This document shows positions 1 through 6,859 of a DNA stretch of 64,000 nt, piece after piece; position 1 is the first letter of the stretch, and each line of letters begins with the position of its first letter. This DNA is from Methylorubrum suomiense (GTDB taxonomy: Bacteria > Pseudomonadota > Alphaproteobacteria > Rhizobiales > Beijerinckiaceae): contig NZ_BPRE01000006.1 of NCBI RefSeq assembly GCF_022179765.1, positions 248,001 through 312,000 on the forward strand, read 5' to 3'. Position numbers and translations under genes: made by a program. The notes under the pieces are model-generated. The model searched no databases and was not told the origin of the DNA. It saw only the letters and a program-made list of their open reading frames with translations.

Positions 1-1
1 G

Positions 2-1093
2 GTCGCCGGCACCGACATCACCGTCTACCGCAACGGCGACGAGGCCTATCCGGCGATGCTGGAGGCGATCGCGGGGGCGCGAAGCAGCGTCGCCCTGTCG
101 AGCTACATCTTCCTCGACGACGAGATCGGACAGACCTTCATCGCGGCGCTGAAGCAGGCGATGGACCGCGGCTGCCAAGTTCGCGTCATCCTCGACGGCA
201 TCGGCAGCGGTTACTTCTACCCGGCGGCCTGGCGTCGGCTCCGGCGCTTGGGTGTGCCGGCAGGGCTGTTCATGCACTCGGTGCTGCCCTGGCGGATGCC
301 GTTCCTGAATCTGCGCACCCACAAGAAGCTGCTGATCCTCGACGGGCGCGTGGCCTTCACCGGCGGCGTCAACATTTCCGACGGCAACCGCGTCGCGCGC
401 AAACCCAAATTCCCGATCCGCGACACCCATTTCCGGATCGAGGGGCCGGTGGTCGAGCAGCTCACCCAGGCCTTCCTCGTCGATTGGGCCTTCGTCGCCG
501 GGGAGGAGTTGGAGGGCGAGGCGTGGATGCCACGCCTCTCGCCTGCGGGACATCTCACCGCCCGCGTCGTCACCTCGGGGCCCGACGCCGACATCGAGAA
601 GATCGCCACCGTGGTCCTGCAGGCGATTGCCTGCGCCCGGACCTCGATCCGACTGACGACCCCCTATTTCCTGCCGAACGACCTGATCGTCAGCGCGCTC
701 TGCCTCGCGGCGGCCCGCGGCATCGCCGTCGACGTGGTGATCCCGCGCCGGAGCGACCACCGCATCGTCGATTGGGCGACGCGGGCCCATATCGATCCGC
801 TGCTGGAGAACGGCGTCCGGGTCTGGCTCGACGAACCGCCCTTCGACCATTCGAAGGCGCTCTCGATCGACGGCGAATGGTGCTTCATCGGCAGCGCGAA
901 CTGGGATTCCCGCAGTTTCCGCCTGAATTTCGAACTCAATGTCGAGGTCTACGATCCGGGACTGGCCCGCCGGCTCGACGCGTTCATCCTGGACAAGTGC
1001 GAGACGCCGCTGACCCGGGCCGACCTCGACGCCCGCCCGCATCTCGTGCGCCTGCGCGACGCAGCCGTGCGACTGCTTCTGCCATACCTCTGA
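2..1093 (+). CDS. Phospholipase D / cardiolipin synthase-like protein, 5' end outside the window
   Basis: This is a membrane-lipid enzyme of the phospholipase D superfamily, most like the ClsB-type cardiolipin synthases, which join a phosphatidyl group to a second phospholipid. The reading frame is open from base 2, so the N-terminus lies outside the window; an internal ATG at 56 is not the start. Two HKD catalytic motifs are visible: HKKLLILDGRVAFTGGVN at about 308-365 and HSKALSIDGEWCFIGSANWD at about 850-905. Each contains the HxK(x4)D signature followed by the conserved G and N, as expected of an intact two-lobe enzyme. The last 110 bases overlap an oppositely oriented EEP-family gene. 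E. coli clsB (ybhO) also sits beside an EEP gene (ybhP), which supports the assignment. Substrate specificity is inferred; another PLD-type transphosphatidylase is possible. Confidence 0.85.
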   Translation, partial: VAGTDITVYRNGDEAYPAMLEAIAGARSSVALSSYIFLDDEIGQTFIAALKQAMDRGCQVRVILDGIGSGYFYPAAWRRLRRLGVPAGLFMHSVLPWRMPFLNLRTHKKLLILDGRVAFTGGVNISDGNRVARKPKFPIRDTHFRIEGPVVEQLTQAFLVDWAFVAGEELEGEAWMPRLSPAGHLTARVVTSGPDADIEKIATVVLQAIACARTSIRLTTPYFLPNDLIVSALCLAAARGIAVDVVIPRRSDHRIVDWATRAHIDPLLENGVRVWLDEPPFDHSKALSIDGEWCFIGSANWDSRSFRLNFELNVEVYDPGLARRLDAFILDKCETPLTRADLDARPHLVRLRDAAVRLLLPYL

Positions 1094-1757
1094 ACCGCCC
1101 GCCGTCCATGCCCCCCTCCGGCGCGGGCGAGAGCCGCACCGCGATCGGATGATGGTCGGACAAGCCGCGCGGCAGAACCGTGCGCTCGTGGCAGACGAGG
1201 CCGCGCACGAGGCAGCGATCGAGACGCAACGGCAGCACGTCGACCATGGCGTGGGTCGCCCGCCGCGGGCCGACATCGCGGAAGCCGGGCAAGAGGGCGG
1301 GGCCGACGATGTTGTAGTCGCCGAGCACCGCCGCCCGCGCCGGCAGGTGACTCTCGATGCGCCGGAGCTGGCGGCGGTTGAGCACCTGCCCGTGCGAGAG
1401 ATGGACGTTGCCGACGCCGAAGCCGCCCCAGTCGAGCACTTGGCAGACCCGATCGATCAAGACGCCCGGCGGCAGGGGAACGATCGCGGGCGGACGCTCC
1501 CACGGCGTCGGGCTCCACATCGCCAGCCCGTGAATGCGCCCCGGCAGTTGCGCCCAGGCATAGACCCCACCGACCCGTTCCGGCAGGGCGCCGATCTCGC
1601 GGGTCGCCTCCTGCATCAGCAGGAGGTCGGGCTGCTCCCGCTCGATCAACTCCACGAGGCAATCCACCGCCGCGCCGGTCCGGCGCAGCAGGTTCCAGCT
1701 CACGATCTTCTTCGCGTTCGGGCCGGGCTCGGGGAGGGGAGGGCGTCGCAGCAGCAT
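984..1757 (-). CDS. Endonuclease/exonuclease/phosphatase (EEP) family hydrolase
   Basis: The 257-residue protein carries the EEP metal-dependent phosphoesterase landmarks in order: VSWNLLR (N-terminal Asn), LLMQEATRE (metal-binding Glu), GNVHLSHG, LGDYNI (Asp/Asn pair) and the terminal GLSDHHPIAV (Asp-His). The substrate cannot be read from the sequence; members cleave DNA, phosphoinositides, sphingomyelin or phosphodiesters. The partner is probably the convergent cardiolipin-synthase-like gene, as in the E. coli ybhP-clsB pair. Beyond HHPIAV there are about 45 extra Arg/Gly/Ala-rich residues, and this tail is encoded antisense to the C-terminus of the phospholipase D gene, so it may be a stop-loss extension. 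No strong ribosome-binding site precedes the ATG at 1757. Confidence 0.78.
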   Translation of the reverse strand: MLLRRPPLPEPGPNAKKIVSWNLLRRTGAAVDCLVELIEREQPDLLLMQEATREIGALPERVGGVYAWAQLPGRIHGLAMWSPTPWERPPAIVPLPPGVLIDRVCQVLDWGGFGVGNVHLSHGQVLNRRQLRRIESHLPARAAVLGDYNIVGPALLPGFRDVGPRRATHAMVDVLPLRLDRCLVRGLVCHERTVLPRGLSDHHPIAVRLSPAPEGGMDGGRFRGMAEAVARLRRAGARDAGGRRGRPGSAASRTCPG

Positions 1758-2116
1758 GGGGTCCGTTCGCGAAGACTCGTGGCGGCCCGGAGCGCGTTTC
1801 GATGCGGCGGGCGCCGCTTCGTCGCCGGAATGCGCGTCAAAACGAGGGCCTCGGAATAAGCCCCAAATCGGCCCGATGAGATGGGGCGCGGCGAGGCTCC
1901 CTTCCGGGCCGTTCGAACGGACAAGAGATCCGTCCGGCCACCGAAGGTGTCCGGACGTCGGCGATTCGGCGCGTGCCCGATAACCTGCGGGGCGAGAGCA
2001 TCGTGCCGGATCCTCTTCCCTTGCGATGCTCTCAGCCCTGGCGCCGCAACGACGCCTTCCTCAGGCCGGCATCCCTCCTCGTGGCGATGCTTCGAGCCGC
2101 GCGCATCTCCGGCCGA
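1758..2116. other. Intergenic region with no supported gene
   Basis: These 359 bases separate the EEP gene from the secreted repeat protein. I see no gene in them. The one clear structure is a perfect 10-base inverted repeat, described separately at 1994-2033. Short open frames here have no ribosome-binding site and no recognisable product. Confidence 0.5.
1994..2033. repeat. Inverted repeat, GAGAGCATCG/CGATGCTCTC, 20-base loop
   Basis: GAGAGCATCG at 1994-2003 pairs perfectly with CGATGCTCTC at 2024-2033. The arms resemble those of the palindromic element at 2617-2727 (GCATCGTGCTCTA), so this may be a decayed or minimal relative. It lacks a T-tract, so it is not a typical terminator. Confidence 0.45.
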
Positions 2117-2446
2117 TCAGCACGAGAGGCGCCGGCCTTCACGACGACCGAACACTTGGTAATGCACGATGCCGGATTCCATCGTGCCCCGACGGACGGC
2201 GCGACGGACGTCCGGATTGCAGCGCAGGTACTCGCGCTCATCGAAACCGTAAGCGCGGTCATAGCCACGATCGTAGCCGCGATCATAATTGCGATCGTAC
2301 CCCCGGTCATAGCCCCGATCGTAGCCGCGGTCGTAGCCACGACCCTCATATCCATAGTCACGGCCGCCATAGGGTTGAGCCGAGACTGAGGCGATGGTGC
2401 CAAGCATGGTCAGGCCGACGGCCGCCACTGCAAACACTGCCTTCAT
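2117..2446 (-). CDS. Secreted Tyr-Asp-Arg-Gly repeat protein with a YLxxNPDV-type C-terminal module
   Basis: This small exported protein (109 residues) has unknown function. Residues 1-23 form a signal peptide (hydrophobic core AVAAVGLTMLG, cleavage after VSA). Residues 35-66 are seven consecutive YDR units, mostly YDRG, encoded by a 12-base degenerate tandem repeat. Residues 69-106 form a compact module reading FDEREYLRCNPDV, then HYQVFGRREGR. That module recurs in the glycosyltransferase at 8645-9724 of this window. A GAGGAG Shine-Dalgarno sequence lies upstream of the ATG. The protein probably acts in the periplasm or at the cell surface; the repeats are of a type that could bind metal or polysaccharide, but that is inference. 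Confidence 0.75.
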   Translation of the reverse strand: MKAVFAVAAVGLTMLGTIASVSAQPYGGRDYGYEGRGYDRGYDRGYDRGYDRNYDRGYDRGYDRAYGFDEREYLRCNPDVRRAVRRGTMESGIVHYQVFGRREGRRLSC

Positions 2447-2616
2447 GACGGGTATTCTCCTCGTTAGGAGCTAGGAACGCGACGGAAGGATTTTGGTTCG
2501 GCTCCGTCGCGGCACGGCCAAGCATGATCCCCAGAATTCTCGTCAGGTCGAGGGGGTCACGCGCACGGCCCGCGCGACCCTGCCGGATGCGGGCGCCCCC
2601 GATCGATCCGCGAAGC

Positions 2617-2727
2617 GCGCTAGAGCGTGCTGCATTTCTACGGAAACAGCGGCACGCTCTATCTCATTGTGGTCGCACGATGATTCCGGAAAACCGGATT
2701 CCACTTTTCCGCATCGTGCTCTAGCGC
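2617..2727. repeat. Composite palindromic dispersed element
   Basis: The element is bounded by perfect 10-base inverted ends, GCGCTAGAGC at 2617-2626 and GCTCTAGCGC at 2718-2727. Inside is a left hairpin (TAGAGCGTGC at 2621-2630 with GCACGCTCTA at 2652-2661) and a right palindromic half built around GCACGATG...CATCGTGC with the inner TTCCGGAAAACCGGA core. From memory, elements of this sequence style (AGAGCATGATGCGGAAAA...) are common between genes of Hyphomicrobiales. Its right edge enters the enoyl-CoA hydratase gene and supplies that gene's TAG stop. Confidence 0.75.
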
Positions 2728-3512
2728 CCCTTGCGGGCGAGGAAGGCACCGATGCCCTCCTCCGCCGCCCGGGCCAGCATGTTCTCCGCCATCACCCGGC
2801 CGGCATGAGCGTAGGCGTCGGCGAGCGGCATCTCGATCTGCGCGTAGAAGGCGCGCTTGCCCACCCGCACGGTGTCGGGGCTGCGGGCCGCGATCCCCCT
2901 CGCCAGATCCTGCGCGGTGGACAGGGCCGAGCCGGGCTCGGCGACGTGGCTCACCAAGCCGAGGGTGCGCGCGTCCTCGGCCTCGATCATCTCGGCGGTC
3001 AGCAGCATCCGCATCGCCGCCTTGCGCGACAGGTTGCGCGAGAGCGCCACCATCGGGGTCGAGCAGAACAGACCGATCTGCACGCCGGGCGTGGCGAAGC
3101 GCGCCTGCCCGCCCGCCACCGCAAGGTCGCAGGCGGCCACGAGTTGGCAGCCGGCGGCGGTGGCCACGCCCTCCACCGCCGCGATCACCGGCTGGGGCAG
3201 GGCGGGGATCGCCATCATCACCGCCGAGCACAGATCGAACAGCTCCGCGAACTTGCCCGCCCCGCGGTCGGCCTCGCCGCGATAGCCGGTCATCTCCTTG
3301 AGGTCGTGCCCGGCACAGAAAGCCGGCCCCGACGCCGCCAGCACCACGGCGCGCACGGATTCGTCCTCCGCCAGCGCCGCGAAGGCGTCGCGCAGGGCCT
3401 CCAGCAGGGCGAAGGACAGCGCGTTGCGGGCCGACGGCCGGTTGAGCGTCAGCGTCGCGACGCCGTCCCTGTCCTCGCGCAGAAGAAGAGGGACCGCGGC
3501 GGGTTCGATCAT
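2721..3512 (-). CDS. Enoyl-CoA hydratase/isomerase family protein
   Basis: A crotonase-fold protein of 263 residues, probably a fatty-acid or branched-chain catabolic hydratase acting on a CoA thioester. The N-terminal LTLNRPSARNALSFAL, the oxyanion-hole segment FCAGHDLKEM and the second oxyanion/catalytic region IAAVEGVATAAGCQLVAACD are all present. In classical hydratases two Glu residues do the catalysis; here the region ARFATPGVQIGLFCSTP has no obvious second Glu, so isomerase, hydrolase or other crotonase chemistry remains possible. The ATG at 3512 follows GAGGAGACGCC and fits family length better than an in-frame upstream start. It lies 31 bases downstream of the Rrf2 regulator on the same strand, a likely two-gene operon. 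The stop codon comes from the adjoining palindromic element. Confidence 0.85.
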   Translation of the reverse strand: MIEPAAVPLLLREDRDGVATLTLNRPSARNALSFALLEALRDAFAALAEDESVRAVVLAASGPAFCAGHDLKEMTGYRGEADRGAGKFAELFDLCSAVMMAIPALPQPVIAAVEGVATAAGCQLVAACDLAVAGGQARFATPGVQIGLFCSTPMVALSRNLSRKAAMRMLLTAEMIEAEDARTLGLVSHVAEPGSALSTAQDLARGIAARSPDTVRVGKRAFYAQIEMPLADAYAHAGRVMAENMLARAAEEGIGAFLARKGR

Positions 3513-3543
3513 GGGCGTCTCCTCGCATTCCTTAGGGGCCGGA

Positions 3544-3990
3544 TCACCCAACGCCGCAATCGGCCGCACTGGCGCAATGCGCGTCGAAGCTGCGGGCAAG
3601 TTCCGCGAGGCTGATCCGGCCGAGCCGGGCGATCAGCAGCGCCTCGGCCTCGGCCAAGGCCTCCTCGATCGCCGCATTGACGACCTTCTCGACCGCACAA
3701 TCGGGATGCGGACGATCGTTCCCGATCGCGAAGATGCGTGGTCCGCCGACGGCGCGGTGGATATCGAGGAGCGACACCGTGCCGAGGTCGGCCGCGATCG
3801 CCCAGCCACCGCCATGGCCCTTGTCGGAGCGCACATATCCCGCCTCGCGGAGGCCTGCCATGGTGCGCCGGACCACGACGGGATTGGTGCCCAGCATCGC
3901 CGCGATCGCCTCCGACGTCATCGGCCCTTCGTGCCGCGCCATGTGAAGCAGCACGTGGAGCATCCGGGAAAGGCGGCTGTCGCTTCGCAC
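3544..3990 (-). CDS. Rrf2-family transcriptional regulator
   Basis: At 148 residues this has the usual Rrf2 length. The N-terminal winged helix-turn-helix is visible: DSRLSRMLHVLLHMARHEG, then SEAIAAMLGTNPVVVRRTMAGLREAGYVRSDKGHGGGWAIA, with the typical GxGGGW wing. Three C-terminal cysteines (HPDCAVE; DAHCASAADC) sit roughly where iron-sulfur or thiol-sensing Rrf2 proteins place theirs, but the spacing is not the IscR or NsrR pattern, so cofactor binding is uncertain. It probably controls the downstream enoyl-CoA hydratase and the divergent methyltransferase. A 27-base inverted repeat at 4035-4061 in the divergent promoter region is the obvious operator candidate. Confidence 0.85.
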   Translation of the reverse strand: MRSDSRLSRMLHVLLHMARHEGPMTSEAIAAMLGTNPVVVRRTMAGLREAGYVRSDKGHGGGWAIAADLGTVSLLDIHRAVGGPRIFAIGNDRPHPDCAVEKVVNAAIEEALAEAEALLIARLGRISLAELARSFDAHCASAADCGVG

Positions 3991-4034
3991 ACCGCGATCC
4001 TTCGCAGGACGGCTACGATCGGCAAGTGGCGGCC

Positions 4035-4061
4035 ATCACGATACTCTAGATGTTACGTGAT
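4035..4061. promoter_or_regulatory. Candidate Rrf2-regulator operator
   Basis: The dyad ATCACG-N2-AC ... GT-N2-CGTGAT (outer arms 4035-4040 and 4056-4061, inner matching AC/GT) lies between the divergent regulator and methyltransferase genes and ends two bases before the GGAGGA ribosome-binding site of the methyltransferase. Its size fits a dimeric winged-helix regulator. Assignment to the adjacent Rrf2 protein is inference from position. Confidence 0.45.
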
Positions 4062-4074
4062 TGGAGGATCGGCG

Positions 4075-4866
4075 ATGCGCGATTTCGAGGATCCGGGCCG
4101 GTGGGATGCGGCGGCCCGCCATTACGCCACGACGGCCCATCCCTTCACGGCGCTCTACGCCGAGGCGGCCCTGAAGCGGGTGCCCCTGGGCCCAGCGGAT
4201 CGGGTCCTCGACGTGGCGGCCGGCACCGGCGCCCTGGCCCTGGCGGCGGCGCGGACGGGGGCGCAGGTGCTGGCGATCGATTTCTCGCCCGGCATGGTCG
4301 CCCGGATCGCCGAGGCCGGGCTCCCCAATGTCGAGGCCCGCGTGATGGACGGTCAGGCGTTGGGCCTGCCCGACGGGAGCGTCGATGGCGGCTTCGACGC
4401 GGTCTTCTCGATTTTCGGCGTGATCATGTTCCCGGACTGGCGCCGGGGGCTGGCCGAGATGGCGCGGGTGACCCGGCCCGGCGGTTACGGCGTGGTCGCC
4501 ACCTGGCAGCGCGGTGGCGCGGCGACGTTCCTGCTGCTGAGCGAGGTGCGCCGGCGTCTGTTTCCCGGGATCGAGGGGATGGCGATGCCCGACGGCGTGA
4601 TCGGCCTGAGCGATCCGGAGGCCTTCGCCGATGCGCTCGTCGAAGCGGGCTACCGCGATCCGCGCATCGAGGTGGTCACGTACGATTACGCGCTCGAGGT
4701 CGCCGCCCTCGCCGACCCCGAGGCCTTGTTCGGGATGTCGCCGGACTGGGCGCGCCTGACCGAAGTGCAGCGCGCGGCCGTCATCGGCGAGATCCGCCGG
4801 ATGGCGGAGGGGCGCCCGGTCCGCCCGGTCCCCTCGACCGCCCTGATCGGCGTGGCGCGGCGCTGA
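4075..4866 (+). CDS. Class I SAM-dependent methyltransferase
   Basis: A 263-residue Rossmann-fold methyltransferase of the UbiE/Methyltransf_11 type. Motif I is VLDVAAGTGALALAAA (residues about 44-59). It is followed by the acidic motif AIDFSPGMV, MDGQALGLPDGSVDG, the motif near AVFSIFGVIMFPDW, and the post-motif MARVTRPGGYGVVATW. The substrate is unknown. The ATG at 4075 is preceded by GGAGGA at ideal spacing. It is divergent from the Rrf2 regulator and shares its promoter region, so it is probably regulated by that protein. Confidence 0.85.
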   Translation: MRDFEDPGRWDAAARHYATTAHPFTALYAEAALKRVPLGPADRVLDVAAGTGALALAAARTGAQVLAIDFSPGMVARIAEAGLPNVEARVMDGQALGLPDGSVDGGFDAVFSIFGVIMFPDWRRGLAEMARVTRPGGYGVVATWQRGGAATFLLLSEVRRRLFPGIEGMAMPDGVIGLSDPEAFADALVEAGYRDPRIEVVTYDYALEVAALADPEALFGMSPDWARLTEVQRAAVIGEIRRMAEGRPVRPVPSTALIGVARR

Positions 4867-4887
4867 GGGCCGGCCGCCCCCGCCCGA

Positions 4888-5286
4888 TCAGGCAACGGGC
4901 GGGATGCGCGCGATGACCTTGATCTCGAAGTCGAAGCCCGCGAGCCACGTGACTCCGACGGCGGTCCAGTTGGGATAAGGTGGGGTGCCGATCACGGTGT
5001 CGCGCACGGTCATCATGGTCTCGAACTGCGTCTCCGGATCGGTGTGGAAGGTGGTCACGTCCACCACATCGTCGAAGCTGCAGCCGGCCGCCGTCAGCAC
5101 CGCGTCGAGCCGCTCGAAGGCACGCCGCACCTGGGTCGCGTAATCCGGCTCCGGCGAGCCGTCCTCGCGGCTGCCGACTTGGCCGGAGACGAACAGCAGG
5201 TCGCCGGAGCGGATCGCGGCGGAGTAGCGGTGCTGGTCGTAGAGCGCCTGTCGGCCGGGCGGAACGATCGCGTCGCGCTTCGCCAT
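4888..5286 (-). CDS. RidA/YjgF-family protein lacking the catalytic arginine
   Basis: A 132-residue protein of the Rid (YjgF/YER057c/UK114) family. Members with a conserved arginine hydrolyse reactive enamine/imine intermediates. Family features present are YSAAIRSGDLLFVSGQVG near the N-terminus, TQVRRAFERLDAVLTAAGCSFDDVVDVTTF in the middle and FEIKVIARIP at the end. Where RidA has P-x-R-S, this protein reads PNWTAVGV, so Trp replaces Arg. That places it with Rid subfamilies lacking imine deaminase activity, and its reaction is unknown. ATG 5286 follows GGAGGAAAC. The gene diverges from a TetR regulator across an intergenic region with three palindromic sites and is its likely target. Confidence 0.82.
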   Translation of the reverse strand: MAKRDAIVPPGRQALYDQHRYSAAIRSGDLLFVSGQVGSREDGSPEPDYATQVRRAFERLDAVLTAAGCSFDDVVDVTTFHTDPETQFETMMTVRDTVIGTPPYPNWTAVGVTWLAGFDFEIKVIARIPPVA

Positions 5287-5344
5287 GATCTTGTTTCCTC
5301 CGTTGCGCACCGGGGTCTCTTCCCCGACGCCGAATCGCGTTTCA

Positions 5345-5359
5345 TATACGCGCCGTATG
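5345..5359. promoter_or_regulatory. TetR-type operator candidate 1
   Basis: TATACG-CGC-CGTATG is an imperfect 15-base palindrome of the form YATACG-N3-CGTATG. It lies 58 bases upstream of the ridA-like ATG and is the site closest to that gene. Together with site 2 it forms a perfect 14-base inverted repeat (5346-5359 with 5375-5388). Confidence 0.6.
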
Positions 5360-5374
5360 CCGCGAGATTGGCGA

Positions 5375-5389
5375 CATACGGCGCGTATG
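5375..5389. promoter_or_regulatory. TetR-type operator candidate 2
   Basis: CATACG-GCG-CGTATG has perfect 6-base arms. Its centre is 30 bases from site 1 and 23 bases from site 3. Confidence 0.65.
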
Positions 5390-5393
5390 TCAA

Positions 5394-5416
5394 TTCGCAT
5401 ACGCGATGTATGCGAA
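5394..5416. promoter_or_regulatory. TetR-type operator candidate 3, the longest palindrome
   Basis: TTCGCATAC-GCGAT-GTATGCGAA has perfect 9-base arms with a 5-base centre, and within it CATACG-CGA-TGTATG repeats the 15-base core of sites 1 and 2. It ends only 15 bases before the regulator's start codon, so occupancy should repress the regulator itself. Confidence 0.68.
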
Positions 5417-5431
5417 TATTCGAGGATGACG

Positions 5432-6028
5432 ATGACGGTTGGACAGCGCGCGCGCATGATGAAGGAGACGCGGGCCAAGCTTCTCCGGGCGGCGCGGGCA
5501 GCCTTCGCCGAGAAGGGCTACGCGGCGGCATCGATGGACGAGCTGACCGCCGCGGCCGGGCTGACGCGCGGGGCGCTCTATCACAATTTCGGCGACAAGA
5601 AGGGCCTGCTGCGCGCGGTGATCGCGCAGCTCGATGCCGAGATGGTAGCCAAGGCACGGGCCGCGCGCGACCGGGCGGCGACGCCCTGGCTCGGCTTCCT
5701 GGAGGAATGCGTCGCCTATATCGAGTTGGCGCTGGAGCCCGAGATCCAGCGGATCATGCTGCTGGACGGACCGGCGGTGCTCGGCGACCCCTCGCAATGG
5801 CCGGAGCAGACCGCCTGCCTGCGCACCACGACGGAGACGATCCAGACCCTCATCGAGTCAGGCCTGCTGCGGCCGGTCGATGCCGAGGCCGCGGCCCGGC
5901 TGATCAACGGCGCGGCTCTCGACGCCGCCCTCTGGGTCGCCGCGGCGGACGAGCCCCGCGCCGTCCTGCCCAGGGCCGTCGACGCCTTCCGCTGCCTCTC
6001 TTCCGGTCTGCTCAAGACCGACGGATAG
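5432..6028 (+). CDS. TetR/AcrR-family transcriptional regulator
   Basis: About 198 residues. The N-terminal DNA-binding domain is clear: RAKLLRAARAAFAEKGYAAASMDELTAAAGLTRGALYHNFGDKKGLLRAVI, the standard TetR helix-turn-helix with LYHNFxxKxGL. The C-terminal domain, including TPWLGFLEECVAYIELALEPEIQRIMLLDGPAVLG, resembles the TetR_C ligand domain of YsiA/AcrR-like regulators; the inducer is unknown. ATG 5432 sits 6 bases after GAGG; a second ATG six bases upstream (5426) is too close to that sequence. Three palindromes immediately upstream suggest tight autoregulation and control of the divergent Rid-family gene. Confidence 0.9.
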   Translation: MTVGQRARMMKETRAKLLRAARAAFAEKGYAAASMDELTAAAGLTRGALYHNFGDKKGLLRAVIAQLDAEMVAKARAARDRAATPWLGFLEECVAYIELALEPEIQRIMLLDGPAVLGDPSQWPEQTACLRTTTETIQTLIESGLLRPVDAEAAARLINGAALDAALWVAAADEPRAVLPRAVDAFRCLSSGLLKTDG

Positions 6029-6127
6029 GGTGAACGACGCCACCCTTTTGCACCGCACCGCGCTCTGCCCTACCTCTTGGCACGGCGGCGCCCGGCGGCG
6101 CCGGTCAAGACAGGAGACCGCGCGAAG

Positions 6128-6739
6128 GTGACGACCGAAACGGACCGCCCGACCACCCGCACACCGGACCACGCCATCGATCCGCTCTTCGTCGAGCGCT
6201 GGTCGCCCCGGGCCTTCACCGGCGAGGCGGTGCCGGAGACCGATCTGATGCGGATGTTCGAGGCGGCGCGCTGGTCGCCCTCCTCGTACAATTCGCAGCC
6301 CTGGCGCTTCGTCTACGCCCTGCGCGACACGCCCGATTGGGCAGTTTTCCTCGACCTGCTGGTGCCGGGCAACCGCAAATGGGCGGTGGACACCGGGGCG
6401 CTGGTCTTCCTCGTTTCCAACAGCCGGATGAAGGTCGGCGACGAGTTGAAGCCCTCCGCGAGCCATTCGCTCGACGCGGGCGCGGCCTCGCTCGCCTTCG
6501 CGCTGCAGGCCAACCGCCTGGGCTGGCATGTCCACGGCATGGGCGGGTTCGACCGGGACCGGGCGCCCGGCGTTCTGAACGTGCCCGAGCATCACCGGAT
6601 CGAGGCCGCCTACGGGGTCGGCCGCGCGGTGCCCTGGGCCGAATTGAGCGAGGAGCAGCGGGAGAAGGAGCGCCCCAACAGCCGCCGTCCGATCACCGAT
6701 TTCGTCCATGCCGGCGGCTTTCCGAAGCCGGGGGCGTAA
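6128..6739 (+). CDS. Nitroreductase-family flavoprotein
   Basis: An FMN-dependent oxidoreductase of the nitroreductase family, about 203 residues from the GTG start. Features are FVERWSPRAFTGEAVPE, the FMN-phosphate segment FEAARWSPSSYNSQPWRFVYA, and SLDAGAASLAFALQANRLGWHVHGMGGF in the second half, with the expected C-terminal PNSRRPITDFV. The physiological substrate is unknown; family members reduce quinones, nitroaromatics or enones with NAD(P)H. GTG 6128 was preferred to an in-frame TTG at 6077 because AGGAG lies upstream at 6112. It is 120 bases upstream of an acyl-CoA synthetase on the same strand. Confidence 0.85.
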   Translation: MTTETDRPTTRTPDHAIDPLFVERWSPRAFTGEAVPETDLMRMFEAARWSPSSYNSQPWRFVYALRDTPDWAVFLDLLVPGNRKWAVDTGALVFLVSNSRMKVGDELKPSASHSLDAGAASLAFALQANRLGWHVHGMGGFDRDRAPGVLNVPEHHRIEAAYGVGRAVPWAELSEEQREKERPNSRRPITDFVHAGGFPKPGA

Positions 6740-6859
6740 GCCGAAGGTACGGATTGCGGCGGGCCGGCTCGCGCAGCGAAGAGACGGCCCGCTTCGGATG
6801 AACGGGAAGGCGCGGGGTCCGGCGACGCGGGCGCCCCGCCGGGATCGAGGAATATCGCG

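Noticed and set aside
2240-2350. Regular near-12-base repeats that could be read as a CRISPR-like array
   Set aside because: The repeats are in frame and code for the YDRG units of a signal-peptide protein; there are no spacers or cas genes.
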